NCBI GenBank assembly: GCA_037446355.1
Contig: JBBIIT010000003.1
Location: 46,170-110,169 of the forward strand
DNA: 64,000 nucleotides
Source of the DNA: Roseiarcus sp037446355
GTDB taxonomy: Bacteria > Pseudomonadota > Alphaproteobacteria > Rhizobiales > Beijerinckiaceae
Direction of reading: 5' to 3'
The notes below the pieces were generated by a model. It saw nothing but the letters and a program-made list of their open reading frames with translations. It was not told where the DNA came from and made no database searches. Made by a program: the position numbers and the translations under genes. Position 1 is the first letter of the stretch. Each line of letters starts with the position of its first letter. This document shows positions 51,620 through 60,415 of the stretch, piece by piece.

Positions 51620-52615
51620 TCACAGCATACTCGGCAGCACCCTGTCGGGCGGGCGATGCCCGTCCATGAAGGTCTTGATGTTGACAATGACCTTCTCGCC
51701 CATGTCGGCGCGACCCTCGTAGGTCGCCGAGCCCATGTGCGGCAACAGCGTGACCTTGCCGGCCTTCGCCAGAGCGATGAGCTTGTCCGACACGGCCGGC
51801 GCGTGTTCGAACACGTCCAGACCCGCGCCGGAGAGTTCATTCGCTTCGAGCATCCTTGTCAGCGCATTGCCGTCGACGATCTCGCCGCGCGCAGTGTTGA
51901 TGAGAATCGCCTCGGGCCGCATGTACTTCAAGCGGCGCGCGGAAAGCAGGTGGTAGGTCGCCGGCGTATGCGGGCAATTGATCGACACGAAATCCATCCG
52001 AGCGAGCATCTGGTCGAGCGAATCCCAATAGGTCGCTTCGAGGCTCTCCTCGATCTGCGCGGCGACCCGGCGCCGGTTGTGGTAATGAATGGAAAGGCCG
52101 AAAGCGCGCGCGCGCCGAGCCAGCGCCTGACCGATGCGCCCCATGCCGACGATTCCGAGCCGTTTGCCGGTGATGCGTCGGCCCAGCATCCAGGTCGGCG
52201 ACCAGCCGGTCCAGCGGCCCTCGGGTATGACATTGGCGCCTTCGACCAACCGGCGCGCGGTCGAGAGAATGAGCGCCATCGTCATGTCTGCGGTGTCTTC
52301 GGTCAGCACGCCCGGCGTGTTGGTCACGCTGATGCCGCGTCGAAGCGCCGAGGTGACGTCGATGTGATCGACGCCATTGCCGAAATTGGCGATCAGCTTC
52401 AGCCGCTCGCCCGCCTGGGCGATCATGTGCGCGTTTATCGGATCGGTGATGGTGGGCACGAGCACGTCGGCCTCGCGCATCGCCTCCACGATGTCGGCTT
52501 CGCTCATGGGCGTATCGTCGAGATTGAGCCGAGCTTCGAAAAGTTCGCGCATTCGCGTTTCGACGAGTTCGGGCAGACGTCGCGTGACGACGACCAGAGG
52601 TTTCTTCTTAGACAT
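51620..52615 (-). CDS. D-2-hydroxyacid dehydrogenase, glyoxylate/hydroxypyruvate reductase type
   Basis: 331 residues. A Rossmann motif GMGRIG (157-162), the NTARGEIVD loop with R243 and the LPHMGSAT loop with H293 place it with D-glycerate/glyoxylate reductases (GhrB/GyaR/HprA group). It reduces hydroxypyruvate or glyoxylate with NAD(P)H, as needed in serine or glycerate metabolism. The normally conserved catalytic glutamate of the D-V-F-x-x-E-P pattern is alanine here (A272, in DVFEHAP), a departure from the Arg-Glu-His triad. The remaining sites look intact. The stop is 23 bases from the convergent LpoA-like gene. Substrate choice is unresolved. Confidence 0.8.
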   Translation of the reverse strand: MSKKKPLVVVTRRLPELVETRMRELFEARLNLDDTPMSEADIVEAMREADVLVPTITDPINAHMIAQAGERLKLIANFGNGVDHIDVTSALRRGISVTNTPGVLTEDTADMTMALILSTARRLVEGANVIPEGRWTGWSPTWMLGRRITGKRLGIVGMGRIGQALARRARAFGLSIHYHNRRRVAAQIEESLEATYWDSLDQMLARMDFVSINCPHTPATYHLLSARRLKYMRPEAILINTARGEIVDGNALTRMLEANELSGAGLDVFEHAPAVSDKLIALAKAGKVTLLPHMGSATYEGRADMGEKVIVNIKTFMDGHRPPDRVLPSML

Positions 52616-52839
52616 GGGCGCCGCCCTCCTCGCTCCCGCGGAGCCCCTTAGTCGATGGCCCGACTTTCACCATTTTTGTCCTTGAGATCAAATGGCTTCA
52701 CGACCCGTTAACGACGTTCCGGGCAAATGAATTCGGCGCGGGCTGAGCCCGTTCGAAAGCGGCGTCCGGTCGGGCCTCTCTATCAGATGGCGAGGCAAAG
52801 ACAAGGACGCTGGCGGACGGCGGCGATCAGGGGAGAATC

Positions 52840-53388
52840 ATGAGATTTTTTACGGATTCTGCGCTCGCCGCGCGCCAGGCAGGCAGGCGCCTTTTTGCGG
52901 TCGGCGCGCTGGCGCTCGTGCTCGCCTATCCCGCAGCGGCGGTTCCGCTCGGTCCCGTGACCCACGAGCCGCTGCCGCGTTTCGTCAGCCTCAAGACGGA
53001 TCGGGTCAATCTGCGGGAGGGGCCCTCGAAGGATCACGCGACCAAATGGGTTTTCCAGCGCAGCGGTCTTCCCGTTGAAGTTACAGCCGAATTCGACATT
53101 TGGCTCCGAATTCGCGACTCCGAAGGCACTGAGGGATGGGTGCTGCACTCGCTACTGTCGGGGCGGCGCACCGCATTGATCGCGGCCAGCAAAAAAGGCG
53201 AGGCGTTCAATATATTCGTCCGCCCGTCGACGAGCGCCGCCGTCGCCGCGACTTTGCAATCCGGCGTCATCGCCAATGTGCGAAATTGCGATGGATCATG
53301 GTGCCAGATCGACGGAGACGGTTTCAAAGGCTATATTGAGCAAGTCTTGCTATCCTGGGGCGTGTATCCGAACGAAAAAATCCAATAG
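52840..53388 (+). CDS. Secreted bacterial SH3-domain protein
   Basis: 182 residues. An N-terminal signal region (RRLFAVGALALVLAYPAAA) precedes two SH3-like units: RVNLREGPSKDHATKWVFQRSGLPVEV...IRDSEGTEGWVLHSLL, and a second NIFVRPSTSAAVAATLQSGVIANVRNCDGSWCQI...GYIEQVLL. The NLREGPS opening and G-W-V strand are typical of SH3_4 domains that sit in the periplasm and may bind cell-wall peptides. GGGGAG upstream fixes the ATG at 52840. It precedes regB by 41 bases in the same direction; whether it is part of that operon is open. Confidence 0.85.
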   Translation: MRFFTDSALAARQAGRRLFAVGALALVLAYPAAAVPLGPVTHEPLPRFVSLKTDRVNLREGPSKDHATKWVFQRSGLPVEVTAEFDIWLRIRDSEGTEGWVLHSLLSGRRTALIAASKKGEAFNIFVRPSTSAAVAATLQSGVIANVRNCDGSWCQIDGDGFKGYIEQVLLSWGVYPNEKIQ

Positions 53389-53429
53389 CTGAGCGCACGA
53401 TTGGCGCGGACGGAGGAAACGTAGCGGCT

Positions 53430-54797
53430 TTGGAAGCATTCGACGACGACCGGTTCGGGCGTCAAGCTCGGCAACTGCGGTTGGACACGCTCATATGGCT
53501 GCGCTGGTTGGCGGTGGTCGGTCAGGCCGGCGCCGTGTTCGCCGCGCGCTTTGGGCTCGGCCTGCGCTTTCCCGTGCTCGCCTGCATCGCCTGCATCGCG
53601 GCTTCCGTGGCGCTGAATCTGTGGCTGCGCGGGCGGCTCGGCGTTGCGCGGCGTCTGAACGATCGCTGGGCCTCCGCAATTTTGGGCTACGACATCGTGC
53701 AACTGGCGGCCCTGCTCGGGTTGACCGGGGGATTGACCAATCCGTTTTCCATTCTTCTTCTGGCGCCGGTCATGACCTCGGCGGTCTCGCTGCCCTGGCG
53801 CCAGACCCTGACCCTGCTGGGGCTCGCCCTTTTTTGCGCGACGCTCCTGGAGTTCTGGCGGCTGCCGCTCCACGGCCCCGACGGCGCGCCCATCGAAACG
53901 CCCGCTCTCTATAATGCCGGACTGTGGGCGGCCATCGCGGTCAGCGCGGTATTCATCTCGATTTACGGCTACCGCGTCGCGAGCGAGGCGCGTCAACTCG
54001 CCAGCGCCCTCACGGCGACCGAATTGGTGCTGGCGCGCGCGCAGCATCTGTCGCAGCTTGACGGCCTCGCGGCGGCGGCGGCGCATGAATTGGGAACTCC
54101 GCTGGCGACCGTGGCGCTGGTGGTGCATGAACTCAGCGGATTGCCTGAAGTCTCCGATCACTGCGCCGACGATCTGCGACTTGTCAAAGAGCAGATCGCG
54201 CGGTGCCGCACGATTCTCGCTCGGCTCTCGGCGCCAACCGACATGGCGCTAGCCTCGATTCAGGAATCCGGGCTCTCCGATCTCATCGAGGAAGTCGCGA
54301 CGCCGCATCGATTGCAGGACGTGGAAATCGAGGTGAAGACCGCCGGCGAAGGCGTCGAGCCGGTATGCCGAAGAAATCCGGCTATGATCTATGGATTGAC
54401 GAATATATTGGAGAATGCGGTTTCCTATGCCCGCGCGAAAGTATCCATTCGCGCGTCCTGGACCTCGAACGAGGTGAAAATCGTGATTTCCGACGACGGT
54501 CCGGGGTTTCCCGCGCACGTTCTCGCGCAACTCGGCGAGCCCTATATTTCCGATCGCTCCAGCGCCCGTCGCGGCGAGGGCGAGGTTTCCGGAGGGCTTG
54601 GCCTGGGTCTGTTCATCGCCAAGGCGCTTCTCGAGCGCGTGGGGGCTCGCTTGGACATCGGCAACGCCCGCCCGCCCGGACGCGGCGCGATCGCCACCAT
54701 CACCTGGCCGATGTCGGCGTTTGAGCAGGGCCGACGATCGCCGCGACCGCGCTTGGACTCGCCCGCCAATTCCCGAGTTTCGCGAGAGAGCGCATGA
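53430..54797 (+). CDS. regB: RegB/ActS-type redox sensor histidine kinase
   Basis: 455 residues. Six hydrophobic segments fill the N-terminal part. GGLTNPFS (100-107) is the conserved quinone-related motif of RegB. The dimerisation box AAAAAHELGTPLATV holds the phosphorylated H219. C259 in IARCRTIL sits where RegB has its redox-active cysteine. The ATPase part has NILENAVSYA, DDGPGF and GGLGLGLFIA. It senses quinone or oxygen state at the inner membrane and phosphorylates RegA. The start is a TTG at 53430 with a distant GGAGG, so it is somewhat uncertain. It overlaps regA by four bases (ATGA). No senC-like gene lies between them, unlike in Rhodobacter. Confidence 0.93.
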   Translation: MEAFDDDRFGRQARQLRLDTLIWLRWLAVVGQAGAVFAARFGLGLRFPVLACIACIAASVALNLWLRGRLGVARRLNDRWASAILGYDIVQLAALLGLTGGLTNPFSILLLAPVMTSAVSLPWRQTLTLLGLALFCATLLEFWRLPLHGPDGAPIETPALYNAGLWAAIAVSAVFISIYGYRVASEARQLASALTATELVLARAQHLSQLDGLAAAAAHELGTPLATVALVVHELSGLPEVSDHCADDLRLVKEQIARCRTILARLSAPTDMALASIQESGLSDLIEEVATPHRLQDVEIEVKTAGEGVEPVCRRNPAMIYGLTNILENAVSYARAKVSIRASWTSNEVKIVISDDGPGFPAHVLAQLGEPYISDRSSARRGEGEVSGGLGLGLFIAKALLERVGARLDIGNARPPGRGAIATITWPMSAFEQGRRSPRPRLDSPANSRVSRESA

Positions 54798-55381
54798 GCA
54801 TGGAGCGAAATAGCGAAATGTCCCCGACAAGCTCGAACGGCGAAAAAACGAACGCCGACGACCGCTCGTTATTGATCGTCGATGACGACAAACCGTTCTG
54901 CGATCGTCTCGCGCGCGCGATGTCGGTGCGCGGCTACGCCGCGCGCATGGCGATCAGCGTCGCCGAGGGCCTCGCGGCCATTGAGGCCGAGGCGCCCGCT
55001 TTCGCCGTGATCGATCTGAAACTCGGCGACGGCAATGGGCTCGACGTCATGCGCGCGCTGAAAGCCAAGCGCCCGGACGCGCGCGCGATTATCCTGACCG
55101 GCTACGGCGCCATCGCGACGGCGGTCGTGGCGGTCAAGCTCGGCGCCTTTGACTATCTCGCCAAACCAGTCAATGCGGACGAAATCGTCGCGGCGCTGAC
55201 GGCCGAACGTGTCGATCGGGCCGAGAGCGCGGAACATCCGATGTCGGCCGACCGGGTGCGTTGGGAACATATCCAGCGGGTTTATGAATCCTGCGAGCAC
55301 AACGTTTCCGAGACCGCGCGCCAGCTCTCGATGCATCGCCGCACGCTCCAACGCATCCTGGCCAAACGCGCGCCACGCTAG
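54794..55381 (+). CDS. regA: RegA/ActR-type response regulator
   Basis: 195 residues. A receiver domain shows LIVDDD near residues 27-32, phosphorylated D74 in VIDLKLGDGNG, a Thr in ILTGYGAIATA and the KPVNADEI lysine. A short linker leads to a Fis-type helix-turn-helix ending NVSETARQLSMHRRTLQRILAKRAPR, the near-invariant RegA/ActR/PrrA DNA-binding end. Regulators of this family control photosynthesis, nitrogen fixation, carbon fixation and respiration genes in response to redox. It is translationally coupled to regB. The urt promoter region follows directly; there is no sign that RegA binds it. Confidence 0.95.
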   Translation: MSMERNSEMSPTSSNGEKTNADDRSLLIVDDDKPFCDRLARAMSVRGYAARMAISVAEGLAAIEAEAPAFAVIDLKLGDGNGLDVMRALKAKRPDARAIILTGYGAIATAVVAVKLGAFDYLAKPVNADEIVAALTAERVDRAESAEHPMSADRVRWEHIQRVYESCEHNVSETARQLSMHRRTLQRILAKRAPR

Positions 55382-55464
55382 GCGCGGGTGCCCAATTTCT
55401 CGTCATCTTGGCGCGATTCGGCGCAATTTCGGACGCGCCTTTCTCATTGGCGCCGCCAAAAGCA

Positions 55465-55479
55465 TGGCACGGCGCTTGC
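55465..55479 (+). promoter_or_regulatory. Sigma-54 promoter of urtABCDE
   Basis: TGGCAC at 55465-55470, five bases, then TTGC at 55476-55479 exactly fits the sigma-54 -24/-12 consensus (GG and GC dinucleotides correctly spaced). It lies 72 bases before the urtA ATG. Such promoters need an activator such as NtrC, so urea uptake is expected to rise under nitrogen limitation. No clean NtrC site is visible in the 80 bases upstream. Confidence 0.8.
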
Positions 55480-55551
55480 GACCTCGACTTGTCCCGACCG
55501 GAGCGTTTTCGCGCGCCGGCTGCCAAAGGCCAAGACAAGCTGGAGTCGACG

Positions 55552-56847
55552 ATGTCAGTTACCAGACGTTTCGTATTGCGCGCCGCGGGCGCGCTGGTGG
55601 GCGGCGCGGTCGCGCTCAGCGCCATCGCCGCGCGCGCCGAAGACACGATCAAGATCGGCATTCTTCATTCGCTGTCCGGCACGATGGCCATCAGTGAGAC
55701 GACGCTCAAGGACGTCATGCTGATGCTGATCGACGAGCAGAACAAGAAGGGCGGCGTGCTCGGCAAGAAGCTCGAAGCCGTCGTCGTCGATCCCGCCTCC
55801 AACTGGCCGCTGTTTGCCGAAAAGGCCAAGGAACTCATCGCGAAGGACAAGGTTTCGGTCGTGTTCGGCTGCTGGACTTCGGTTTCGCGCAAGTCCGTGC
55901 TGCCGGTCTTCAAGGAGCTCGACTCCATCCTCTTCTACCCCGTGCAATACGAGGGTGAGGAATCGCAGCGTAACGTCTTCTACACCGGCGCCGCGCCCAA
56001 TCAGCAAGCGATCCCGGCCGTCGATTACCTCATGAGCGACGAAGGCGGCAAAGTGAAGCGCTGGGTGCTCGAAGGAACGGATTACGTCTATCCCCGCACC
56101 ACCAACAAGATTTTGGCCGCATACTTGAAATCCAAGGGCGTGCCGGACGAGGACGTGATCGTCAACTATACTCCGTTTGGCTTTTCCGACTGGCAGACCG
56201 AAGTCTCGAAGATCAAGACGTTCGGTTCGGCGGGCAAAAAGACTGCGGTCGTCTCGACGATCAACGGCGACGCGAACGTGCCGTTCTACAAGGAGCTCGG
56301 CAACCAGGGCGTCAAAGCGACCGACATTCCGGTCGTCGCGTTCTCGGTCGGCGAGGAGGAGCTCGCTGGCCTCGACGCCAAGCCGCTCGTCGGCCATCTC
56401 GCCGCCTGGAACTATTTCCAGACCATCGACACGCCCGAGAACAAGGCCTACATCGAAAAGTGGCGCGCCTTCACCAAGAATCCGAAACGCACCTTCAATG
56501 ATCCGATGGAAGCCCATGTCATCGGCTTCAGCATGTGGGTGAAGGCCGTCGAAAAAGCCGGCTCGTTCGATCCGGACAAGGTGATCGACGCGATGATCGG
56601 CGTGACCGCGCCCAACCTCACCGGCGGCGTGGCGACGATGATGCCGAACCACCACATCACCAAGCCCGTCTACATCGGCGAGATTCAATCCGACGGCCTC
56701 ATCAACACGGTCTGGCAGACGCCGGGCACCGTGGTCGCGCAGGAATGGTCTCCCTATCTCGAAGGCTCGCGCGATCTGATCGCGGATTGGCGCAAGCCGC
56801 TTTCGTGCGGCAATCTCAATGTAAAGACAGGCAAGTGCGGCGGGTGA
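55552..56847 (+). CDS. urtA: Urea ABC transporter substrate-binding protein
   Basis: 431 residues from the ATG at 55552. The N-terminus SVTRRFVLRAA...IAARAED is an export signal with a twin-arginine-like TRRFVLR, so Tat export is possible. The binding domain begins IKIGILHSLSGTMAISE and contains VFGCWTSVSRKSVLPVFKE and LFYPVQYEGEESQRNVFY, phrases specific to UrtA among amino-acid-type binding proteins. It captures urea in the periplasm and hands it to UrtB/UrtC. It is first in the five-gene urt operon behind the sigma-54 promoter; a hairpin follows it. Confidence 0.95.
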   Translation: MSVTRRFVLRAAGALVGGAVALSAIAARAEDTIKIGILHSLSGTMAISETTLKDVMLMLIDEQNKKGGVLGKKLEAVVVDPASNWPLFAEKAKELIAKDKVSVVFGCWTSVSRKSVLPVFKELDSILFYPVQYEGEESQRNVFYTGAAPNQQAIPAVDYLMSDEGGKVKRWVLEGTDYVYPRTTNKILAAYLKSKGVPDEDVIVNYTPFGFSDWQTEVSKIKTFGSAGKKTAVVSTINGDANVPFYKELGNQGVKATDIPVVAFSVGEEELAGLDAKPLVGHLAAWNYFQTIDTPENKAYIEKWRAFTKNPKRTFNDPMEAHVIGFSMWVKAVEKAGSFDPDKVIDAMIGVTAPNLTGGVATMMPNHHITKPVYIGEIQSDGLINTVWQTPGTVVAQEWSPYLEGSRDLIADWRKPLSCGNLNVKTGKCGG

Positions 56848-56874
56848 TCCGCGACGCTTTTCGCCTTTCGCTCT

Positions 56875-56898
56875 CCCTCTCCCGCACGCGGGAGAGGG
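56875..56898 (+). terminator. Hairpin between urtA and urtB
   Basis: A perfect ten-base stem (CCCTCTCCCG and CGGGAGAGGG) with a four-base loop CACG stands 27 bases after the urtA stop. It is followed by GTCTTTG, not a full T run. Such GC-rich palindromes after the binding-protein gene often protect its mRNA or cut back downstream transcription, giving more UrtA than membrane parts. It also resembles dispersed palindromes found in related genomes. Confidence 0.55.
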
Positions 56899-56935
56899 GT
56901 CTTTGAAAGCCGCTAATATTCGAGGCCTTCCACTC

Positions 56936-58522
56936 ATGATCGCGCGGCTACTCGCGACACTCCTTCTCGTCTGCTGCGCGACGCTCGCGCGCGCGGGCGC
57001 CGCCGATGACACGCTCGCCAAATTTCTCGACGACAAGTTTCCGAGCACGGCGGCGGCGATCTCCGAACTCGTCGCCAGCGGCGCGCCCAACGCCGCGCCC
57101 ATTCTCCAAGCCCTTGCCGACGGGCGCCTGCTAATCGATCCGGTCGCGCGCGTATTGGTTTACAAGACGATGGCCGGGGCGGTCATAAACGCGCGCACGG
57201 GCGAGATTCTCGGCGGCGTCGACGTCGCCGCCTTCAAGAAGGTGCGGGTCAACAACGCGCTCAGAAGCGCCATCGACGCCGCGCTCGGATCGCTGACCCT
57301 CGCCAGTCCCGACGCGGCTGTCCGCCTCGCCGCCGCCGAGGCCGTGTTCAAATCGCGGGACGCCAAGGCCTTGCCAGCGCTGGACGTCGCTCTCGCCAGG
57401 GAGACGAACGCCCGCGTCGCCGAAGTCATGAGCGAGGCCCGCGCCGCCATCATCGCGGGCGACGCCTCCGCCCCGGCGGCGGATCGTCTGGCCGCGCTGG
57501 AAGCTCTGAAGCGCCGCGGCGACGCCGACGCGCAGGGCCTCATCGAGGATGTTGCGACGACCGCTGAGGCCGGAGCGGTGAAAACAGCGGCGCAATCGGC
57601 GCTTTCAGCGATTCAGACGCGCCTCGCCCTTTGGAACGCCGTTCAGAACCTCTGGTACGGCGTTTCCGCGTCGTCCGTATTGCTGTTGGCGGCCATCGGC
57701 CTCGCCATTACTTTCGGCGTCATGGGCGTCATCAACATGGCGCATGGCGAGATGGTGATGCTCGGCGCCTACGCGACCTTCTTCGTGCAAAGCCTGCTAC
57801 CGCCCTCGCTGTCGCAATGGTCGCTCGCCTTCGCGCTGCCGCTCGCCTTCATCGTGGCGGGCGCGGTCGGCGTCCTCATCGAGCGCCTCGTCATTCGTTA
57901 TCTCTACGGCCGTCCGCTCGAGACGCTGTTGGCTACCTGGGGCGTCTCGCTGATCCTCCAGCAGACTGTGCGCACGATCTTCGGCGCCAATAACCGCCAG
58001 GTCACGGCGCCGGCGTTCATGTCCGGTTCGATGGAATGGGGCGGGCTCTCGATAACCTCAGGACGCCTCTGGATCATCGCCCTGGCGATCCTGGTGTTCG
58101 CGGCGCTGCAATTCGTGTTACGCGCCACTCCGTTCGGGTTGCGGATGCGCGCAGTCACGCAAAACCGTCGCATGGCCTCGGCGATGGGCATTTCAACAGA
58201 CAATATCGACATGCTCGCCTTCGGTCTCGGATCGGGCATCGCCGGGATCGCCGGCGTCGCCCTGTCGCAGATCGACAATGTCTCGCCCAACCTGGGGCAG
58301 GGCTACATCATCGACAGTTTCATGGTCGTCGTGTTTGGTGGCGTCGGCAATCTCTGGGGTACGCTCTTTGGCGCGGTGACGCTCGGCCTCGCCAACAAGC
58401 TGCTCGAACCCTTCATCGGCGCGGTGCTCGGCAAAATCCTGCTGCTCGTATTCATCATCCTCTTCATCCAAAAGCGCCCGCGCGGCCTGTTCGCGCTCAA
58501 GGGACGCGCGGTCGAGGCCTGA
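56936..58522 (+). CDS. urtB: Urea ABC transporter permease UrtB
   Basis: 528 residues from the ATG at 56936 (a TTG start 33 bases earlier is less likely). A signal-like segment is followed by about 210 residues of alanine-rich helical sequence (AVRLAAAEAVFKSRDAKALPAL), the extra N-terminal domain that distinguishes UrtB from LivH. The permease part starts near residue 239 with GVINMAHGEMVMLGAY, the LivH-type signature, and has about eight membrane helices. It forms the urea channel with UrtC. Its stop lies two bases before urtC. Confidence 0.95.
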   Translation: MIARLLATLLLVCCATLARAGAADDTLAKFLDDKFPSTAAAISELVASGAPNAAPILQALADGRLLIDPVARVLVYKTMAGAVINARTGEILGGVDVAAFKKVRVNNALRSAIDAALGSLTLASPDAAVRLAAAEAVFKSRDAKALPALDVALARETNARVAEVMSEARAAIIAGDASAPAADRLAALEALKRRGDADAQGLIEDVATTAEAGAVKTAAQSALSAIQTRLALWNAVQNLWYGVSASSVLLLAAIGLAITFGVMGVINMAHGEMVMLGAYATFFVQSLLPPSLSQWSLAFALPLAFIVAGAVGVLIERLVIRYLYGRPLETLLATWGVSLILQQTVRTIFGANNRQVTAPAFMSGSMEWGGLSITSGRLWIIALAILVFAALQFVLRATPFGLRMRAVTQNRRMASAMGISTDNIDMLAFGLGSGIAGIAGVALSQIDNVSPNLGQGYIIDSFMVVVFGGVGNLWGTLFGAVTLGLANKLLEPFIGAVLGKILLLVFIILFIQKRPRGLFALKGRAVEA

Positions 58523-58524
58523 CG

Positions 58525-59652
58525 ATGAAAGCGCCGCTCACCCGCCTTGACCTTCTCGGCTATCTCTTTCTAGCGGCGACGATCGGCGCCGCAATTCTGG
58601 CGCCCCTGCTCGCGCTGGCGACGCCGAAGTCGTCGCCCTTTTTCCTGCCGCCCTACGTCGTCGCGCTGCTCGGCAAATATCTCTGCTACGCGATCCTAGC
58701 GATCGCGCTCGATCTCGTCTGGGGCTATTGCGGCATCCTTTCGCTCGGACACGGCGCGTTTTTTGCGCTCGGCGGCTATGCGATGGGCATGTATCTAATG
58801 CGGCAAATCGGCGCGCGCGGCGTTTACGCCAATCCGCTGCTGCCCGATTTCATGGTGTTCCTCAATTGGAAGGAGCTTCCGCTCGCCTGGTGGGGCTTCC
58901 ATTCCTTCGCATATGCCGCGCTGATGGTCGCGCTCGTCCCCGGATTGCTCGCCTTCGCGTTCGGCTGGTTCGCGTTTCGCTCGCGCGTCACCGGAGTCTA
59001 TCTGTCGATCATCACTCAGGCGCTCACCTATGCGCTGAAACTCGCATTCTTTCGTAACGACTTCGGCTTCGGCGGCAACAACGGCCTGACCGATTTCAAG
59101 GACGTTCTCGGCCTCAACGTCCAAGCTGACTCGACGCGGGCCGCGCTGTTCTCGCTGTCCGCGCTCGCGCTGGCGCTCGCCTATCTTGTCTCCAGGGCGA
59201 TCGTCGGCTCCAAATACGGCAAGGCGCTCACCGCGATCCGCGACGCGGAAAGCCGCGTCAGGTTCCTCGGCTATCGGGTCGAGAATTACAAGTTGTTCGT
59301 CTTCGTCGTCTCGGCGATCATCGCGGGCGTCGCCGGCGCGCTTTATGTGCCGCAGGTCGGCATCATAAATCCCAGCGAATTCGACCCCGCCAATTCGATC
59401 GAGGCGGTGATCTGGGTCGCGGTCGGGGGGCGCGGAACCTTGGTCGGCGCGGCGCTGGGCGCCATCGTCGTCAACTTCGCCAAGACCTATTTCACCGGCG
59501 CCTTCCCCGAATATTGGCTGTTCGCGCTCGGCGGCTTGTTCGTGCTGGCGACGCTGTTTCTGCCCAAGGGGCTGCTCGGCCTGATCGCCGCGCCGGCCGC
59601 GGCCGCGCCCGCCGCGCCGGTTCGCGAAGCCGCGAAGGAGGCCGCGCCATGA
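58525..59652 (+). CDS. urtC: Urea ABC transporter permease UrtC
   Basis: 375 residues with about nine to ten membrane segments. GYCGILSLGHGAFFALGGYAMG and GKALTAIRDAESRVRFLGYRVENYKL are typical LivM/UrtC motifs, and the GGNNGLTDFK loop is usual for UrtC. The alanine- and proline-rich C-terminal tail is unremarkable. It pairs with UrtB in the inner membrane. Its last four bases overlap the start of urtD (ATGA), so translation is coupled. Confidence 0.95.
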   Translation: MKAPLTRLDLLGYLFLAATIGAAILAPLLALATPKSSPFFLPPYVVALLGKYLCYAILAIALDLVWGYCGILSLGHGAFFALGGYAMGMYLMRQIGARGVYANPLLPDFMVFLNWKELPLAWWGFHSFAYAALMVALVPGLLAFAFGWFAFRSRVTGVYLSIITQALTYALKLAFFRNDFGFGGNNGLTDFKDVLGLNVQADSTRAALFSLSALALALAYLVSRAIVGSKYGKALTAIRDAESRVRFLGYRVENYKLFVFVVSAIIAGVAGALYVPQVGIINPSEFDPANSIEAVIWVAVGGRGTLVGAALGAIVVNFAKTYFTGAFPEYWLFALGGLFVLATLFLPKGLLGLIAAPAAAAPAAPVREAAKEAAP

Positions 59653-60413
59653 GCGTGCCCGAAAACGGCGTTCTCACAAGTTCGCTGCTATATCTCGACG
59701 GCGTCAGCGTGTCGTTCGACGGCTATAAGGCGCTGCGCGATCTTTCGCTTGTGCTCGCGCCGGGCGAGATGCGTGCGATCATCGGGCCGAACGGCGCCGG
59801 CAAGACAACGATGATGGACGTCATAACAGGCAAGACGCGGCCCAACTCGGGCGACGTCTATTTCGAGGGCCGCCACGACCTGACGGGATTGGACGAAACC
59901 GAGATCGCCGAACTCGGCGTCGGGCGCAAATTTCAGAAGCCGACCGTATTCGAAAATCACACCGTCGCCGACAATATCCTGCTTGCGGCCAAGGCGCCGC
60001 GGTCGGTATATGCGACTCTCTTCGGCGGCGCGGCGCGGCAGGAGCGGGAAACCATCGAGCGCATTCTGGCGACCATTCGCCTGGGCGACGAACGCCAGAG
60101 GCTGGCCGGCTCGCTTTCGCACGGCCAGAAGCAATGGCTCGAGATCGGCATGTTGCTCGCGCAGGATCCCAAACTGCTGCTGGTGGACGAACCTGTCGCC
60201 GGCATGACCGACGCGGAGACCGCGACGACAGCAGAGCTCTTGAAAACCATCGCCCGCGATCACTCTGTCGTTGTCGTCGAGCACGACATGGCGTTCGTGC
60301 GGGATCTCGGCGTCAAGGTGACGGTGCTGCACGAGGGCTCGGTGCTCGCCGAAGGTTCGCTAGACCAGGTTAGCGCCGACGAGCGCGTGATCGAAGTCTA
60401 TCTCGGGCGGTAA
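59649..60413 (+). CDS. urtD: Urea ABC transporter ATP-binding protein UrtD
   Basis: 254 residues. Walker A GPNGAGKTT at 46-54, GVGRKFQKPTVFENHTV Q-loop region, signature LSHGQKQWLEIGMLL and Walker B LLLVDEPVAGMTDAET, then the VEHDMAFVRDL switch histidine. LSHGQKQWLEI is usual in UrtD rather than LivG. It hydrolyses ATP to drive urea import with UrtE. Its stop is two bases before the urtE ATG. Confidence 0.95.
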   Translation: MSVPENGVLTSSLLYLDGVSVSFDGYKALRDLSLVLAPGEMRAIIGPNGAGKTTMMDVITGKTRPNSGDVYFEGRHDLTGLDETEIAELGVGRKFQKPTVFENHTVADNILLAAKAPRSVYATLFGGAARQERETIERILATIRLGDERQRLAGSLSHGQKQWLEIGMLLAQDPKLLLVDEPVAGMTDAETATTAELLKTIARDHSVVVVEHDMAFVRDLGVKVTVLHEGSVLAEGSLDQVSADERVIEVYLGR

Positions 60414-60415
60414 AC

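Noticed and set aside
55382..55464. NtrC binding site upstream of the sigma-54 promoter
   Set aside because: TTGGCGC-GATTC-GGCGCAA looks like a dyad at first, but its arms are not reverse complements across the centre and do not fit the GCAC-N7-GTGC consensus.
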